A stretch of 64,000 nt of DNA. Origin: Acidobacteriota bacterium (GTDB taxonomy: Bacteria > Acidobacteriota > Terriglobia > Acidiferrales > UBA7541). Both the position numbers and the translations under genes were made by a program. The DNA is taken from assembly GCA_003224085.1 (NCBI GenBank), contig QHYK01000102.1:1-64000 (forward strand), given 5' to 3'. Positions within the stretch are counted from its first letter, which is position 1, and each line of letters begins with the position of its first letter. Under the pieces are notes generated by a model, which saw only the letters and a list, made by a program, of their open reading frames with translations, searched no databases and was not told the DNA's origin. Shown piece after piece: positions 15,687-24,634 of the stretch.

Positions 15687-18390
15687 ATGCGCCTCGAACA
15701 TTGGCTCTACACCATTCCATTAAGGCTGCGCTCGCTTTTCCGCCGCAACCGCGTCGAGCAGGAACTGAATGAAGAGCTTCAGTATCACCTTGACCGCAAA
15801 ACTGAGGAATTCCTTGCGCAAGGCCGGTCACCGGAAGACGCTCGCCGCGCCGCCATGCGCGCGATGGATGGCCTGGAACTGCGCAAAGAACAATGCCGCG
15901 GCGCCCGTGGCGTGAACTTCCTCGAGACACTGCTCCGAGACGTCGGCTTCGGCCTGCGGGTGCTGCGCAAATCTCCCGGCTTCACGGCTGCTGCGGTCCT
16001 TACCATTGCGCTGGGAATCGGAGCCAACGCTGGTATTTTCGGCTTAGTGGACACCGCATTCTTGCGCGGCTTGCCGTACCACGAACCCGAGCGCTTGGTT
16101 CATATCTGGACCATCGAGGCCGATCATGACGTCCATACGCCTACTCCAGCGCAGTATCAGGCCGTCCGGGACAACAGTAGGTCTTTCGAGCAAATCGCGG
16201 CTGCGGGCTGGGCCGATTACTTTTACGGCCCTGATAGCTCCGTCTCGCAAGATTTGCCGGGCCGTCTGGTAACCCCGAACTGGCTAACCACGCTCGGTGT
16301 ACCGCCACTGTTTGGCCGCAACTTCCGGGAGGAGGAGCAAATCGCCGGACGTGATGCCGTTGTCATGCTTTCTTACGATTGCTGGCACAGTCGATTCCGT
16401 GCGGATCCAGGCATCGTGGAAAAACAGATTGTTCTGAACCATCGTCCCGTAACCATCATTGGCGTCCTCCCTCAGTCCCTGGGACCTTACAACGAAGAGG
16501 AAATATTTGCCCCGCTGGTCCTTGGCTCTTACGCAAGACAAGGAAACGTCAGAGCCGGAAAAATGAGAGTTCAGATCATCGCGCGCCTGAAGCCGGGAGT
16601 GACTTTGGCACAAGCGCGTTCGGAAGCAGAAGTCATCGCCAGTCAGTTTAGAAATCCCAGTGCTGAGGCTGATCGAAGTGAACGTTTTGTCGTGGAAGAC
16701 TTTGGAGAGATGTTCCGTCATCCCGGACCAACCCCACAAAACGCCCAGCGCGGCTTGTGGATGACAGCGGTCGCGTCCGGGGTTGTGCTCCTGATTGCGT
16801 GCGCCAATGTTGCCAGCCTCTTGCTGGCTCGGGGCGTGAAACGCCATAGAGAAATCGCCGTGCGCGCAGCGCTGGGCTGCACCCGCGGGCGCATGATTCG
16901 GCAACTGCTGACGGAGAGCGCCTTGCTGTTCTTTTGTGGCGGAGTTATCGCCGTAATCATCACGCGATGGGGGGAAGAGATTATCACAAAGACGGCGTCA
17001 GAAATGCTTCCCGGCGTGTATTTGAATGTGGGCGTGCGCGTTTTCCTAGTAACTCTGGCGGTTTCCTTTCTGAGCGCCCTGGCTCTTTGGAATGATTCCG
17101 GCGTGGCAAGCGACTCGTGTGAGTTTGAATGAAAATCTGAAAGAGTCGGCCCCCAATGCGGGCGGCGGATTGCACTCGCGGCGTTTGCGAAATGGCCTCG
17201 TCGGGGGCCAGGTTGCGCTCGGCATGGTGCTGGTCGTGGGCTTCGGTTTGCTGTTGCGCAGCTTTCTGCACGTGGAATCCTCCAATCTAGGGTATGACCC
17301 GCGCAACGTCTTGACGGCCACCATCGGTTTGCCTTTTACGCGTTACACGGCCCCGTCAGATCGGGCCCGCCTGATGCGCGAAGCAGTGGAGCGCTTGCGC
17401 CAGATGCCCGGTGTCGAGTCCGTTGGCGTTGCCACCGCAGTTCCGATGGAGGGGGCGGAGAGTGATCAATTCCGAATGGAAGGACCTTCTCCCAATGCGA
17501 AACCAATTGAAGACCACATATATTTTGTCTCCGTCAGTCCTGATTATTTCTCAACCCTGAAAGTCGCCATGCTGGCCGGGCGCCCTTTCCGCGAAGCAGA
17601 CAGTCAAGAAAGCAGTCCCGTTGCAATCGTCAACCAAACTTTTGCGAAGCAGTATTTTATGGGGTTCAACCCTGTCGGCTATCACCTGGCGTTTGCGGAT
17701 TCCCCCACAGCTTGGAGGGAGATTGTTGGCGTGGTTGCAGATTTCCGCCAGCGCAATCCGGAAGAGGATTTGAGGCCCCTTGCCTACTTCCCGGTGGCAC
17801 AAACGCTGCCGGGCCGATGGAGTATGGCGATCCGCGTTCGGGCGACGGGAGGCACGGGGAATGTTGCCGCACGCATTAGCAATTGGCTTCAGCCCGTGGA
17901 TCCTCAGCTCTTTTGGGAATTGGGCAGCATGCCGGCGCAGATTCACGACTCCGAATCGCTGACCCTTCGCCGGCCGCTGATCACCTTGTTCGCTTCTTTT
18001 GGCGGCTTGGCGCTGATACTGGTTGTTGTCGGCGTGTTTGGAGTGACGTCCTACTCCGTCGCCGAACGCACCCGGGAGATTGGCATTCGGACGGCTCTCG
18101 GCGCGGCTCGCCTGGAAATAGCCGGGCTGGTTTTCCGGGATTCGCTGAAGGTCGCCTTGGCAGGCCTGGCCGTCGGCACCTTCTGCGCTTTTGCGGTGAC
18201 GCACTTCTTTCCTACGGAAGGCATCGGCTGGAGCGGCTCGGGAATTTTTCTCTACGGCGTCTCCCGAACGGACAGCCTGACGTATGGATTAGCAGCTGCG
18301 CTCCTCACCGGTGTCGTGCTTGCCGCCTCTTGGGTACCTGCGCGCCGCGCCATGCGCGTCGATCCCCTGGTCGCCCTTCGACACGAGTAG
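15687..18390 (+). pseudogene. ADOP/MacB-type ABC permease, frameshifted
   Basis: The N-terminal part has the PadR-linked ADOP opening (RLRSLFRRNRVEQELNEELQ...), then the MacB-PCD periplasmic domain and FtsX segments. The C-terminal part repeats the FtsX core. The two halves lie in different frames. Frame one runs 15687-17132 and frame two to 18390. Removing one base at about 17085 joins SALA to FGMIPAWQATR, matching the usual LSALLFGLAPAW junction, and would give about 900 residues. It is a transport or efflux permease lacking its own ATPase. The indel could be real inactivation or an assembly error. Confidence 0.8.
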
Positions 18391-18420
18391 CCTGCTTGGC
18401 TGGCCGCCCATCCCTATCCC

Positions 18421-18463
18421 ATACCAAACAAATAATTTTTTTATGTTATTTATTTATTAATCT
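18421..18463 (+). other. AT-rich island upstream of the methyltransferase gene
   Basis: About 40 bp almost entirely of A and T within otherwise GC-rich sequence, in the 175-nt spacer after the permease. It could serve as an UP-element or promoter region for the following gene, but no clear -35/-10 pair was found. Confidence 0.4.
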
Positions 18464-18565
18464 TGTGATGCGCGGTAATTCGGACAGGATGCGGGGCAGC
18501 TTTCGTTGTTCATGTCCCCTGAGGCAACCTCGAGAACGTGGGGGAAAGGTAGGAAAGGTTCCCCT

Positions 18566-19396
18566 ATGAGCACCGTGCCCCGGCCGAATGACAAAAAGAA
18601 AGTCCGCGAGCACTACGACCGCATGAGCCTCTATTACCATTCGTTGTGGGGAGAGCACATTCATCACGGCTATTGGATTCGCGGCGACGAATCGAAAGAG
18701 ACCGCGCAGGTGCAACTCATCGAGCACCTGGCGCAAGCCGCGGGAATCCCGCCGGGCGCCAGGATTCTCGATGTCGGTTGCGGCTTTGGCGCGAGCAGTA
18801 TTTATCTGGCGCAGAAATACGGAGCGGAAGCGACGGGCATCACCATTTCGCCCGTGCAAGTGGAGATGGCCAACAAAGCGGCCGCGGCAGCGCAGGTCGG
18901 CGCACAGTTCCTGTTCATGGACGCGGAAGCCATGACCTTTGACCGACCGTTCGACGTGGCATGGTCCGTGGAATCCATCTCGCATTATCAGAACATCCCG
19001 AAGTTCTTCCTCTCGGTCGCGGCGCTGTTGAAGCCGGGAGGTACGCTGGCCATTACGGACTGGTTCAAAAAAAAGAACCTGACGCCTCGCGAGCACAAGA
19101 AGTTCCTGCACGATCTCGAACACGGCATGATGGTGGAATTGCAGACCATGTACGATTACGCCGGACACATGGCCGCCGCTGGCCTCGAAGTCACGCGCAG
19201 AGAAGTGTTGAACAAACATTGTGCCAAGACCTGGGACTTTTGCCTGGACATTATCAAGGACAAGGCGTTGTGGGCCGCGGCCGTGCAGAATGGCCCGGCC
19301 TTCGTCCGTTTTCTTCGCGCCTTCAAGGACATGCGCGCCGGATTTGCGTCGGGGAATTTTGTATATGGATTGATGGTGGCGAGAAAGCGGGTGTAG
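18566..19396 (+). CDS. SAM-dependent methyltransferase
   Basis: A 276-residue class I methyltransferase. Motif I is ILDVGCGFGASS (residues 67-78), followed by the acidic-ligand region and the post-I segment DAEAMTF, then FDVAWSVES as motif II and a LLKPGGTLAITDW motif III. The helical opening VREHYDRMSLYYHSLWGEHIHHGYW resembles tocopherol or small-amine N-methyltransferase relatives, but the substrate cannot be assigned. ATG 18566 was chosen for MSTVPRP; an upstream ATG at 18506 adds an unlikely 20 residues. A GGAAAGGT stretch lies upstream. Confidence 0.88.
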   Translation: MSTVPRPNDKKKVREHYDRMSLYYHSLWGEHIHHGYWIRGDESKETAQVQLIEHLAQAAGIPPGARILDVGCGFGASSIYLAQKYGAEATGITISPVQVEMANKAAAAAQVGAQFLFMDAEAMTFDRPFDVAWSVESISHYQNIPKFFLSVAALLKPGGTLAITDWFKKKNLTPREHKKFLHDLEHGMMVELQTMYDYAGHMAAAGLEVTRREVLNKHCAKTWDFCLDIIKDKALWAAAVQNGPAFVRFLRAFKDMRAGFASGNFVYGLMVARKRV

Positions 19397-19418
19397 TGGC
19401 GGATCTTCAGACCCGTGC
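19391..19418 (+). repeat. REP-like palindrome
   Basis: GTGTAGTGGCGGATCTTCAG then ACCCGTG, an imperfect version of the 11075 hairpin, overlapping the methyltransferase stop codon. Confidence 0.65.
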
Positions 19419-19460
19419 TTTTCCGCTCCTACAGGGAGCTTCACTCATGCTTACGTCGAG

Positions 19461-20771
19461 TCAAAACGAGGCTTTGGCGACGATGAGCGTAATGTCGTCG
19501 TGCTGTTCGCGTGGACTGAACCGCTGTACTTCATCGACGACGGCGGAGAGGAGATCGCCGGAACAAAGCGCCTGGTGGCGGCATAATGCTGCGACAAGGC
19601 GCTCTTCGCCGAATTCCTCGCCGGCGTCGTTGAACGATTCGGTAATTCCGTCGGTGTAGAGCGCGAGCATGTCGCCGGGAGACATTTCGACTTCGCTGAT
19701 CTCGCAGTCCCACTTCTTGAAGACGCCCAGAACCGTGGCCGTGGATTCGAGGCGTGCGAGCGAATTGTCGGCGCGAATCAGCAGGGCAGGAAGGTGGCCG
19801 CAATTCGCATAGCGCAAACGGCGCGCAGCGTCATTGTATTCGGCGAAGAAGAGCGTGGCGAAGGCTCCATTGGTGGTGTTATCGCAAAAGAGCTGGTTCA
19901 CGGAACGCAAGAGACGCTCGGGTTGATCGACCGCGATGGCACTCTGGCTCCGCAGATTCGCCTGTAAGTTGGCCATCAGCAGGGCCGCGGCGATTCCTTT
20001 TCCGGAAATATCGCCAATGACGAAACCAAGGCGCTCGCTCCCCAAATCGAGGAAATCGTAATAGTCTCCGCCGACCTGCCGCGCTTGGCGGCAAATTCCG
20101 GCGTACTCGAGAGTTTTGAGCGGCGGAAGCGTTTGGGGAAACAGGCGCGCCTGCACCTGTTTGGCGATGTCAAGTTCCTGCGCCGCGCGGCGTTCGGCTT
20201 CCAATTTCTCCGCGATGGCGCGGCGTTGCGCTTCCACTGCGTGCGTGACCTCATCGAAACTGACCAGCGAGAAACTGTTGCCGTCGGGATCTCGAAAGCG
20301 GGCGAAGACGCCACCCCAAATCGGCGGATGATCTTCGGACTGCGCCGCCGGCTCTCCCGCACCCGATGCGCGCACGGCCACCGGATACTTGAGGCGCTTC
20401 AGACGCGGCGCGAAGGGAAAGCGCACGCCGCGCGCGCTCCATTCACGGAACTTGGCGAGAACATCTTCGGTGACAAAAGTGATTTGCGTGGACCGGCCAA
20501 TGAGCTTGTACTGCTCGGAATCGCGCTCCGGGACGGTGAGCGTCAGGTTCGCGGTACCGTCGGGAGGCGCGACGGTTACAAAACGGCGGCCGGCAAATTC
20601 TTTATCGCGAGCGTCGAAGACCAATTGGAATCCAAGCTGGTCCACGTAGAAACTCAGGCTGCGGTCCAAATCGCGAACGTAGATGGTTATGGATTGAAGC
20701 CGCAGATAAGGATCCTGGCGATCCAGGCGAACCGCGGAGCCGTCAACCCATTCCTGAGGCGAGTCTGCCAT
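19461..20771 (-). CDS. VOC (glyoxalase-like) domain fused to SpoIIE/RsbU phosphatase
   Basis: A 436-residue two-domain protein. The N-terminal ~150 residues form a VOC-fold module (SITIYVRDLDRSLSFYVDQLGF, ending FRDPDGNSFSLVSFDE). A coiled-coil linker (EAQRRAIAEKLEAERRAAQE) leads to an RsbU-type PP2C domain with QVQARLFPQ, GGDYYDF, GDISGKG, LYTDGITES and HDDITLIV, which supply the metal-binding aspartates. Such phosphatases usually act on anti-anti-sigma factors; the VOC part may sense a small molecule. ATG 20771 was preferred to TTG 20777. No anti-sigma partner is adjacent. Confidence 0.87.
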   Translation of the reverse strand: MADSPQEWVDGSAVRLDRQDPYLRLQSITIYVRDLDRSLSFYVDQLGFQLVFDARDKEFAGRRFVTVAPPDGTANLTLTVPERDSEQYKLIGRSTQITFVTEDVLAKFREWSARGVRFPFAPRLKRLKYPVAVRASGAGEPAAQSEDHPPIWGGVFARFRDPDGNSFSLVSFDEVTHAVEAQRRAIAEKLEAERRAAQELDIAKQVQARLFPQTLPPLKTLEYAGICRQARQVGGDYYDFLDLGSERLGFVIGDISGKGIAAALLMANLQANLRSQSAIAVDQPERLLRSVNQLFCDNTTNGAFATLFFAEYNDAARRLRYANCGHLPALLIRADNSLARLESTATVLGVFKKWDCEISEVEMSPGDMLALYTDGITESFNDAGEEFGEERLVAALCRHQALCSGDLLSAVVDEVQRFSPREQHDDITLIVAKASF

Positions 20772-21087
20772 GAGCAAGCATTATATGCCCGGAGGAACCA
20801 GGGCGTTTCCCGGCGCAACATCGCATGAAAGCAGAAGCCACAAAGAGGTCTAACCCTACTCACAAGTGGAAGTGATGTCGATCACCTAGAGATGTGCGAA
20901 ATGGCGCAGGAGGGCTCAAGATGGGAATCTGGCGGCGCTTGCTATCGAGGGAGAGAGGCCTTCCTAAGCCTTTTAGTTTGTGTTGAATAGGAGATTTTCC
21001 CGCCTCCGGAAAGTCTCGGAATGTTAAGGCCCTCCGCTTGCGCTTGCCTGTCTGGTTCAGAGACCACTGGGGTCGAAGGAGACCACT
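20772..21087. other. Intergenic region with a Crp-like palindrome
   Basis: About 316 nt between two divergent genes. Apart from the GTGA-N6-TCAC palindrome at 20872-20885, no gene or clear promoter hexamers were found. Confidence 0.5.
20872..20885. promoter_or_regulatory. Crp/Fnr-like operator candidate
   Basis: GTGATGTCGATCAC contains perfect half-sites GTGA and TCAC separated by 6 nt, the spacing of Crp boxes. It lies about 200 nt upstream of a truncated Crp/Fnr-like gene and about 100 nt from the divergent VOC-SpoIIE start. Confidence 0.5.
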
Positions 21088-21459
21088 ATGGCGAGTCCCG
21101 GGATAGCAGCCAGAACCGCAGTTGCTTCCTGGCAGCCTTGGGCGAACAAGCCCAAAAGGGCAAGCTCCATGCCCAGCCCGTCACTCCTCGAGCGAAGCGC
21201 GAGCCCGGAGACCAAAAGCGAGCCCGATTGTGGCCTTTCCGTCGCGACCCAGAGCGCACTACAAAAGATCGAGCACGTCGCGAGTTTTCCTGCGGGTGCG
21301 ATCATCTTTATGGAAGGGCAGCTGGCTCGCGGAGTTTACATTCTGCGGCAGGGGCGGGTGAATCTGTTGACCACCAACGCGCGACGGCCGAACGCTCATA
21401 AGGGCTCGACGCTCGTGCTTAAGAACAAACCAGCCCTGGAAAGCCTGGCTGGCGACTGA
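21088..21459 (+). pseudogene. Truncated Crp/Fnr-type cyclic-nucleotide-binding fragment
   Basis: Residues about 50-110 of the 123-residue ORF read LSVATQSALQKIEHVASFPAG, AIIFMEGQLARGVYILRQGRV and TLVLKNKPALESLAGD, matching the first strands of a Crp/Fnr cNMP-binding barrel. The rest of the barrel, the dimer helix and the helix-turn-helix DNA-binding domain are missing: a stop follows and no matching frame continues. A preceding ~50-residue low-complexity N-terminus is unconvincing. It is most likely a remnant. A short standalone protein is possible but less likely. Confidence 0.55.
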
Positions 21460-21485
21460 CGCTAAAGGTTACAAAAGAATTCCGC

Positions 21486-21790
21486 TTAAAATGAGGCCCC
21501 GGCGTTCAACGCACGGCGCACTTTGCGAGAAAGCGCTTCGCGGGAGAATGGCTTCTCGATGAAAGCCACTTCTTCCGCGCGAAAGTCGTGTTCCGAGAGA
21601 ACCCCATTCGTATAGCCCGACATATTAAGAAGTTTCATCTCCGGCCGTTTCGCCAGAAGCTGCTTGGCAAGTTCACGGCCGTTCAAATCGGGCATGACGA
21701 CATCGGTGAGAAGCAAATGGAGTGGCGCGTGATGATTGTCAGCGAGGCGGATGGCTTCCAGGGGATTCGAAGCTGTCAGGACCTGATAGG
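21486..21790 (-). pseudogene. Headless response-regulator receiver domain fragment
   Basis: The translation carries YQVLTASNPLEAIRLA, LLLTDVVMPDLNGRELA with the phospho-acceptor Asp, LLNMSGYTN and AFIEKPFSREAL with the conserved Lys, which is the second half of a CheY-like receiver. The first strand with the acidic pair (usually VDDE) is absent; the frame upstream is unrelated sequence that runs into the divergent Rieske gene. It resembles receivers at the end of hybrid histidine kinases. I interpret it as a decayed remnant. Confidence 0.65.
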
Positions 21791-21928
21791 CGGCACAACG
21801 GCCACAACGGCGCAGATGCGCCCCGCCACCTGGAGTTGTTTTTGCTTTTCTCGGAAAGCGTTTCGGAGTATCAAGGGATGCAAGGCGTTTGCGTTTGAGT
21901 TTGTGTGACGCGGCCAGGGAGCGCTTCC

Positions 21929-23059
21929 ATGGAAAGAGACATTCGCGAGCTTCTGAATTTGTACAACCCGCGCGACCCGCTGGACCACGCGTGGACGATT
22001 CCTTCGCCATGGTATTTCGACGCGCAAATCGAGGAGCTGGAGCAGCAAAGCGTGTTTGGCAAAACGTGGCAAGTTGTCGGCCGGGCGGACCAGGTGCGGA
22101 ATAAAGGGGATTTTTTCACGGCGGATCTCGCGGGAGAACCGATTGTGGTGGCGCGAGGTGAAGACAACGCTTTGCGTGCGTTTTACAACGTTTGCCGGCA
22201 CCATGCCGCGGCGGTAGTGACGGAAGCGCAAGGCTGCACGAAGCAATTTCGCTGCCCGTATCACGGCTGGACGTACGGGAACGACGGCGCGCTTAAAGGC
22301 ATGGTGGAGTTTGAGGGGGTGTGCAATTTCGACCGTGCGAAAAACGGGCTTGTGCCGGTAAAAGTCGACACCTGGGAGAGTTTTGTGTCTGTGAATCTGG
22401 ACGGACAGGCGGCGCCGCTCCAGGATTTTCTGGGGGAAGTGTCCGGAATTGTTGCGCCGCTGCAACTGGCGAAGAAAATGAAGTTTTTCGACCGGCGGGT
22501 TTACACGCTGCACTGCAACTGGAAAGTGTACGTGGACAATTATCTGGACGGCGGGTATCACGTGCCGCATGCGCACAAAGGGCTGAGCAGCGTCATCGAG
22601 TACACGAAATACGCGATTGAGAATTTCGAGCAGGCGTGCTTGCAGTCGAGCCCGCTTTCTTCGGGGAAGAAATCCGACGGCGGAGTGACGGCGACGCGGC
22701 AAGGGCGGGCGTTTTATTTGTGGATCTATCCGAACTTTATGATCAACGCCTACGAAGGCGTGATGGACACGAATCTGGTGCTGCCGCTGGCGGTGGACAA
22801 ATGCGCGGTCGTGTTTGACTACTATTTCGCAGACGTCAGCAAGAAGGCGGCAAAGCACAACAGTGCAAGCATCAAAGTGAGCGAGAAAGTGCAGGACGAA
22901 GACATGGCTATCTGCGACGCCGTGCAGCGGGGGTTGGCTTCGCGAGCCTATGTGGCCGGACGTCTTTCCGTGCGCCGCGAAGCAGGCGAGCATTTGTTTC
23001 ACCGCCTGCTGCACGCGGATTTGACGAGGGCTTTGGACCGGCCAGCAGCAGCCGATTAG
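21929..23059 (+). CDS. Rieske non-heme iron oxygenase, alpha-subunit type
   Basis: A 376-residue ring-hydroxylating or choline-monooxygenase-like oxygenase. The Rieske centre uses Cys89, His91, Cys109 and His112 (CRHH and CPYHGW). The catalytic iron site is visible in NYLDGGYHVPHAH, with a likely third ligand in EDMAICDAVQRG. ATG 21929 follows GGGAGCG and gives MERDIRELL; the frame is open to 21905. No ferredoxin or reductase partner lies nearby, so the electron donor is elsewhere. The substrate is unknown. Confidence 0.88.
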   Translation: MERDIRELLNLYNPRDPLDHAWTIPSPWYFDAQIEELEQQSVFGKTWQVVGRADQVRNKGDFFTADLAGEPIVVARGEDNALRAFYNVCRHHAAAVVTEAQGCTKQFRCPYHGWTYGNDGALKGMVEFEGVCNFDRAKNGLVPVKVDTWESFVSVNLDGQAAPLQDFLGEVSGIVAPLQLAKKMKFFDRRVYTLHCNWKVYVDNYLDGGYHVPHAHKGLSSVIEYTKYAIENFEQACLQSSPLSSGKKSDGGVTATRQGRAFYLWIYPNFMINAYEGVMDTNLVLPLAVDKCAVVFDYYFADVSKKAAKHNSASIKVSEKVQDEDMAICDAVQRGLASRAYVAGRLSVRREAGEHLFHRLLHADLTRALDRPAAAD

Positions 23060-23193
23060 TATTCTGGCGGTGCGGTCCTTCCGGGCACGGGTTACTTCTC
23101 TTGGAGCGCGTCAGGCGGGAGGTCGCTCTCACCGTCAACCGGGTAAAGACCCTACAGCCTCCCGATTATCACCGATGCTAGAGTCAACTCGCA

Positions 23194-23394
23194 ATGCATA
23201 CGGCACAGGACTGGCAACTCATCAGGCGCTATCGATGCCCGAACTGCCACAAGCGTTATGGGGTCGTGCAATGGAGGCAGGATGCGAAGTGCCGCCAGTG
23301 CGGGGCCGAGCTTCGCCCCGATGAACTATCGGACAAACGCGTTTCAAAACCCCAGACGAAAGCAAACTCGCTGCCGTCGGACCGAACTGAATAA
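23194..23394 (+). CDS. Small zinc-ribbon protein
   Basis: A 66-residue ORF with paired cysteines at 15/18 (CPNC) and 33/36 (CRQC), a rubredoxin- or ribbon-like arrangement, and a hydrophilic tail rich in Lys and Ser. ATG 23194 is the only good start. I do not recognise a specific family. It follows the Rieske gene by 134 nt on the same strand and could be separately transcribed. A metal-binding structural role is inferred from the cysteines only. Confidence 0.6.
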   Translation: MHTAQDWQLIRRYRCPNCHKRYGVVQWRQDAKCRQCGAELRPDELSDKRVSKPQTKANSLPSDRTE

Positions 23395-23589
23395 CGAAAC
23401 AGGGCCATCCCTCCAGGCTGACTTTAGTGAATTCCACTGCGTCCGTCTTCGGAGTTGTTCGCTTCACTGTTTTGACCGGCATACGAAAAACAGCTGGGGT
23501 TAGGGGAGAAGTACGCACCGGAAGAAGAAATGTAAGACAGAGTTAGTGGTATAAAGAGCTCATCCATCGGTTTGACGGAGGGCCTCCAA

Positions 23590-24270
23590 ATGGATAAGCC
23601 AGGTGAAGGACAACCACCCATCAAAGAGAAACGGAGGGGCAGCCGCTTTCCTGTCGTTGTTTTCGTAGAGGTCAAGTGGCAAGGGCTCAGCGGGGAGATC
23701 ATAAAGGAAACTGCCCAAGCCATGGAGGTCAGCGCTTTGGGCGGGCTGCTGGACATGAAGGCTTTTCCCGGAGTCGGTAGTGAGATCGAGCTGACCAATC
23801 TTCTTTCCAAACACGCGACTCAAGCGCGTGTGGTTGGCACGCGCCTTCCCAGGGAAGGCGGCGCTCTAAGGGTTGCTGTCGAGCTTGTGACTCCGAGCGA
23901 CGCGTTCTGGGGATTGAATTTCCAGCTAAGGAAAACCAGCGCCGAACTTGTCCGCATTGAGCAGGAGATCAAGACCGGCGGCATAGACACCCGCATACTC
24001 GAAGAATTCCGAGACGCAGTGGACTACGTGCGGAAGACAGCCTGGGCGGTTCAGGAATGGCAGGAGCGCCAACTGCGGAAGCACGACCCGCAGACGGTGC
24101 TGCCGTTAATCACCTCAGAACGCATTCGACGCGCGACGCAGTTGACCATAGCCATAAAGACAGACCTGGAAGCTCATGAAGTGACTCGGGAAACTACCGG
24201 AATGCGCGAGTTGTTCCTGGCCGTTGAGGGCTTGTACCCGCGCGTAGCGAGCCTGTTCCGGGAAGCCTGA
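23590..24270 (+). CDS. PilZ-domain protein
   Basis: A 226-residue protein whose N-terminal ~100 residues fit a PilZ domain: KRRGSRFPVVVFVEVKW supplies the RxxxR-like stretch and EVSALGGLLDM the D/NxSxxG-like turn, although the Asp/Asn is replaced by Glu. PilZ domains bind cyclic di-GMP. The C-terminal half is mostly helical and charged and is not assigned. ATG 23590 follows GGAGGG at 7 nt spacing; TTG 23572 is a weaker option. No partner gene is adjacent. Confidence 0.75.
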   Translation: MDKPGEGQPPIKEKRRGSRFPVVVFVEVKWQGLSGEIIKETAQAMEVSALGGLLDMKAFPGVGSEIELTNLLSKHATQARVVGTRLPREGGALRVAVELVTPSDAFWGLNFQLRKTSAELVRIEQEIKTGGIDTRILEEFRDAVDYVRKTAWAVQEWQERQLRKHDPQTVLPLITSERIRRATQLTIAIKTDLEAHEVTRETTGMRELFLAVEGLYPRVASLFREA

Positions 24271-24634
24271 CGAATGTGGGGGATCGCTCAGGCTTCCTGC
24301 TATGGCTTTACAACCGAACTGAGATGGCTACTTTGGATAAGCGCATTCCCGGCGCGTTCCTGATTGCCCAGGTAGTTTAGCTTTCAGGGGTATCGCTCCT
24401 CGAGGAAATTAAGAATTTTCTGCAACAGCGTGATGTTTGACCCGGCGTTATGTCTCGCCTATACTGATGATTCAAGTTGCAGGGAGAACCCTCACCTGTC
24501 TGGCCTCTTCCGAAAGTCAGTATGCGTTTTGTGACCGGGGTGCATTGAAATTGCGTGGGCGCTGTGCGCCGCCGCCATCGAGACCAGCGCAAGTCCCTTA
24601 GCAGGCTGAGTGACGTTGCACGGAAAGGACCGCC
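24271..24634 (+). other. Leader and promoter region of the tig-clp cluster
   Basis: A 364-nt spacer without a supportable gene. It holds the sigma-70-like promoter described at 24437-24465 and a 5' leader of roughly 165 nt before tig. The long antisense open frame across this area is a shadow of the downstream genes. Confidence 0.5.
24437..24465 (+). promoter_or_regulatory. Predicted sigma-70 promoter of tig
   Basis: TTGACC (24437-24442) and TATACT (24460-24465) are separated by 17 nt, the optimal spacing. Both hexamers differ from consensus by only one or two bases. Confidence 0.7.

Noticed and set aside
23060-23193. Hairpins in the spacer after the Rieske gene, considered as a cyclic di-GMP riboswitch upstream of a zinc-ribbon and PilZ gene.
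   Set aside because: The conserved GEMM core elements are not present, and the gene order gives no supporting context.
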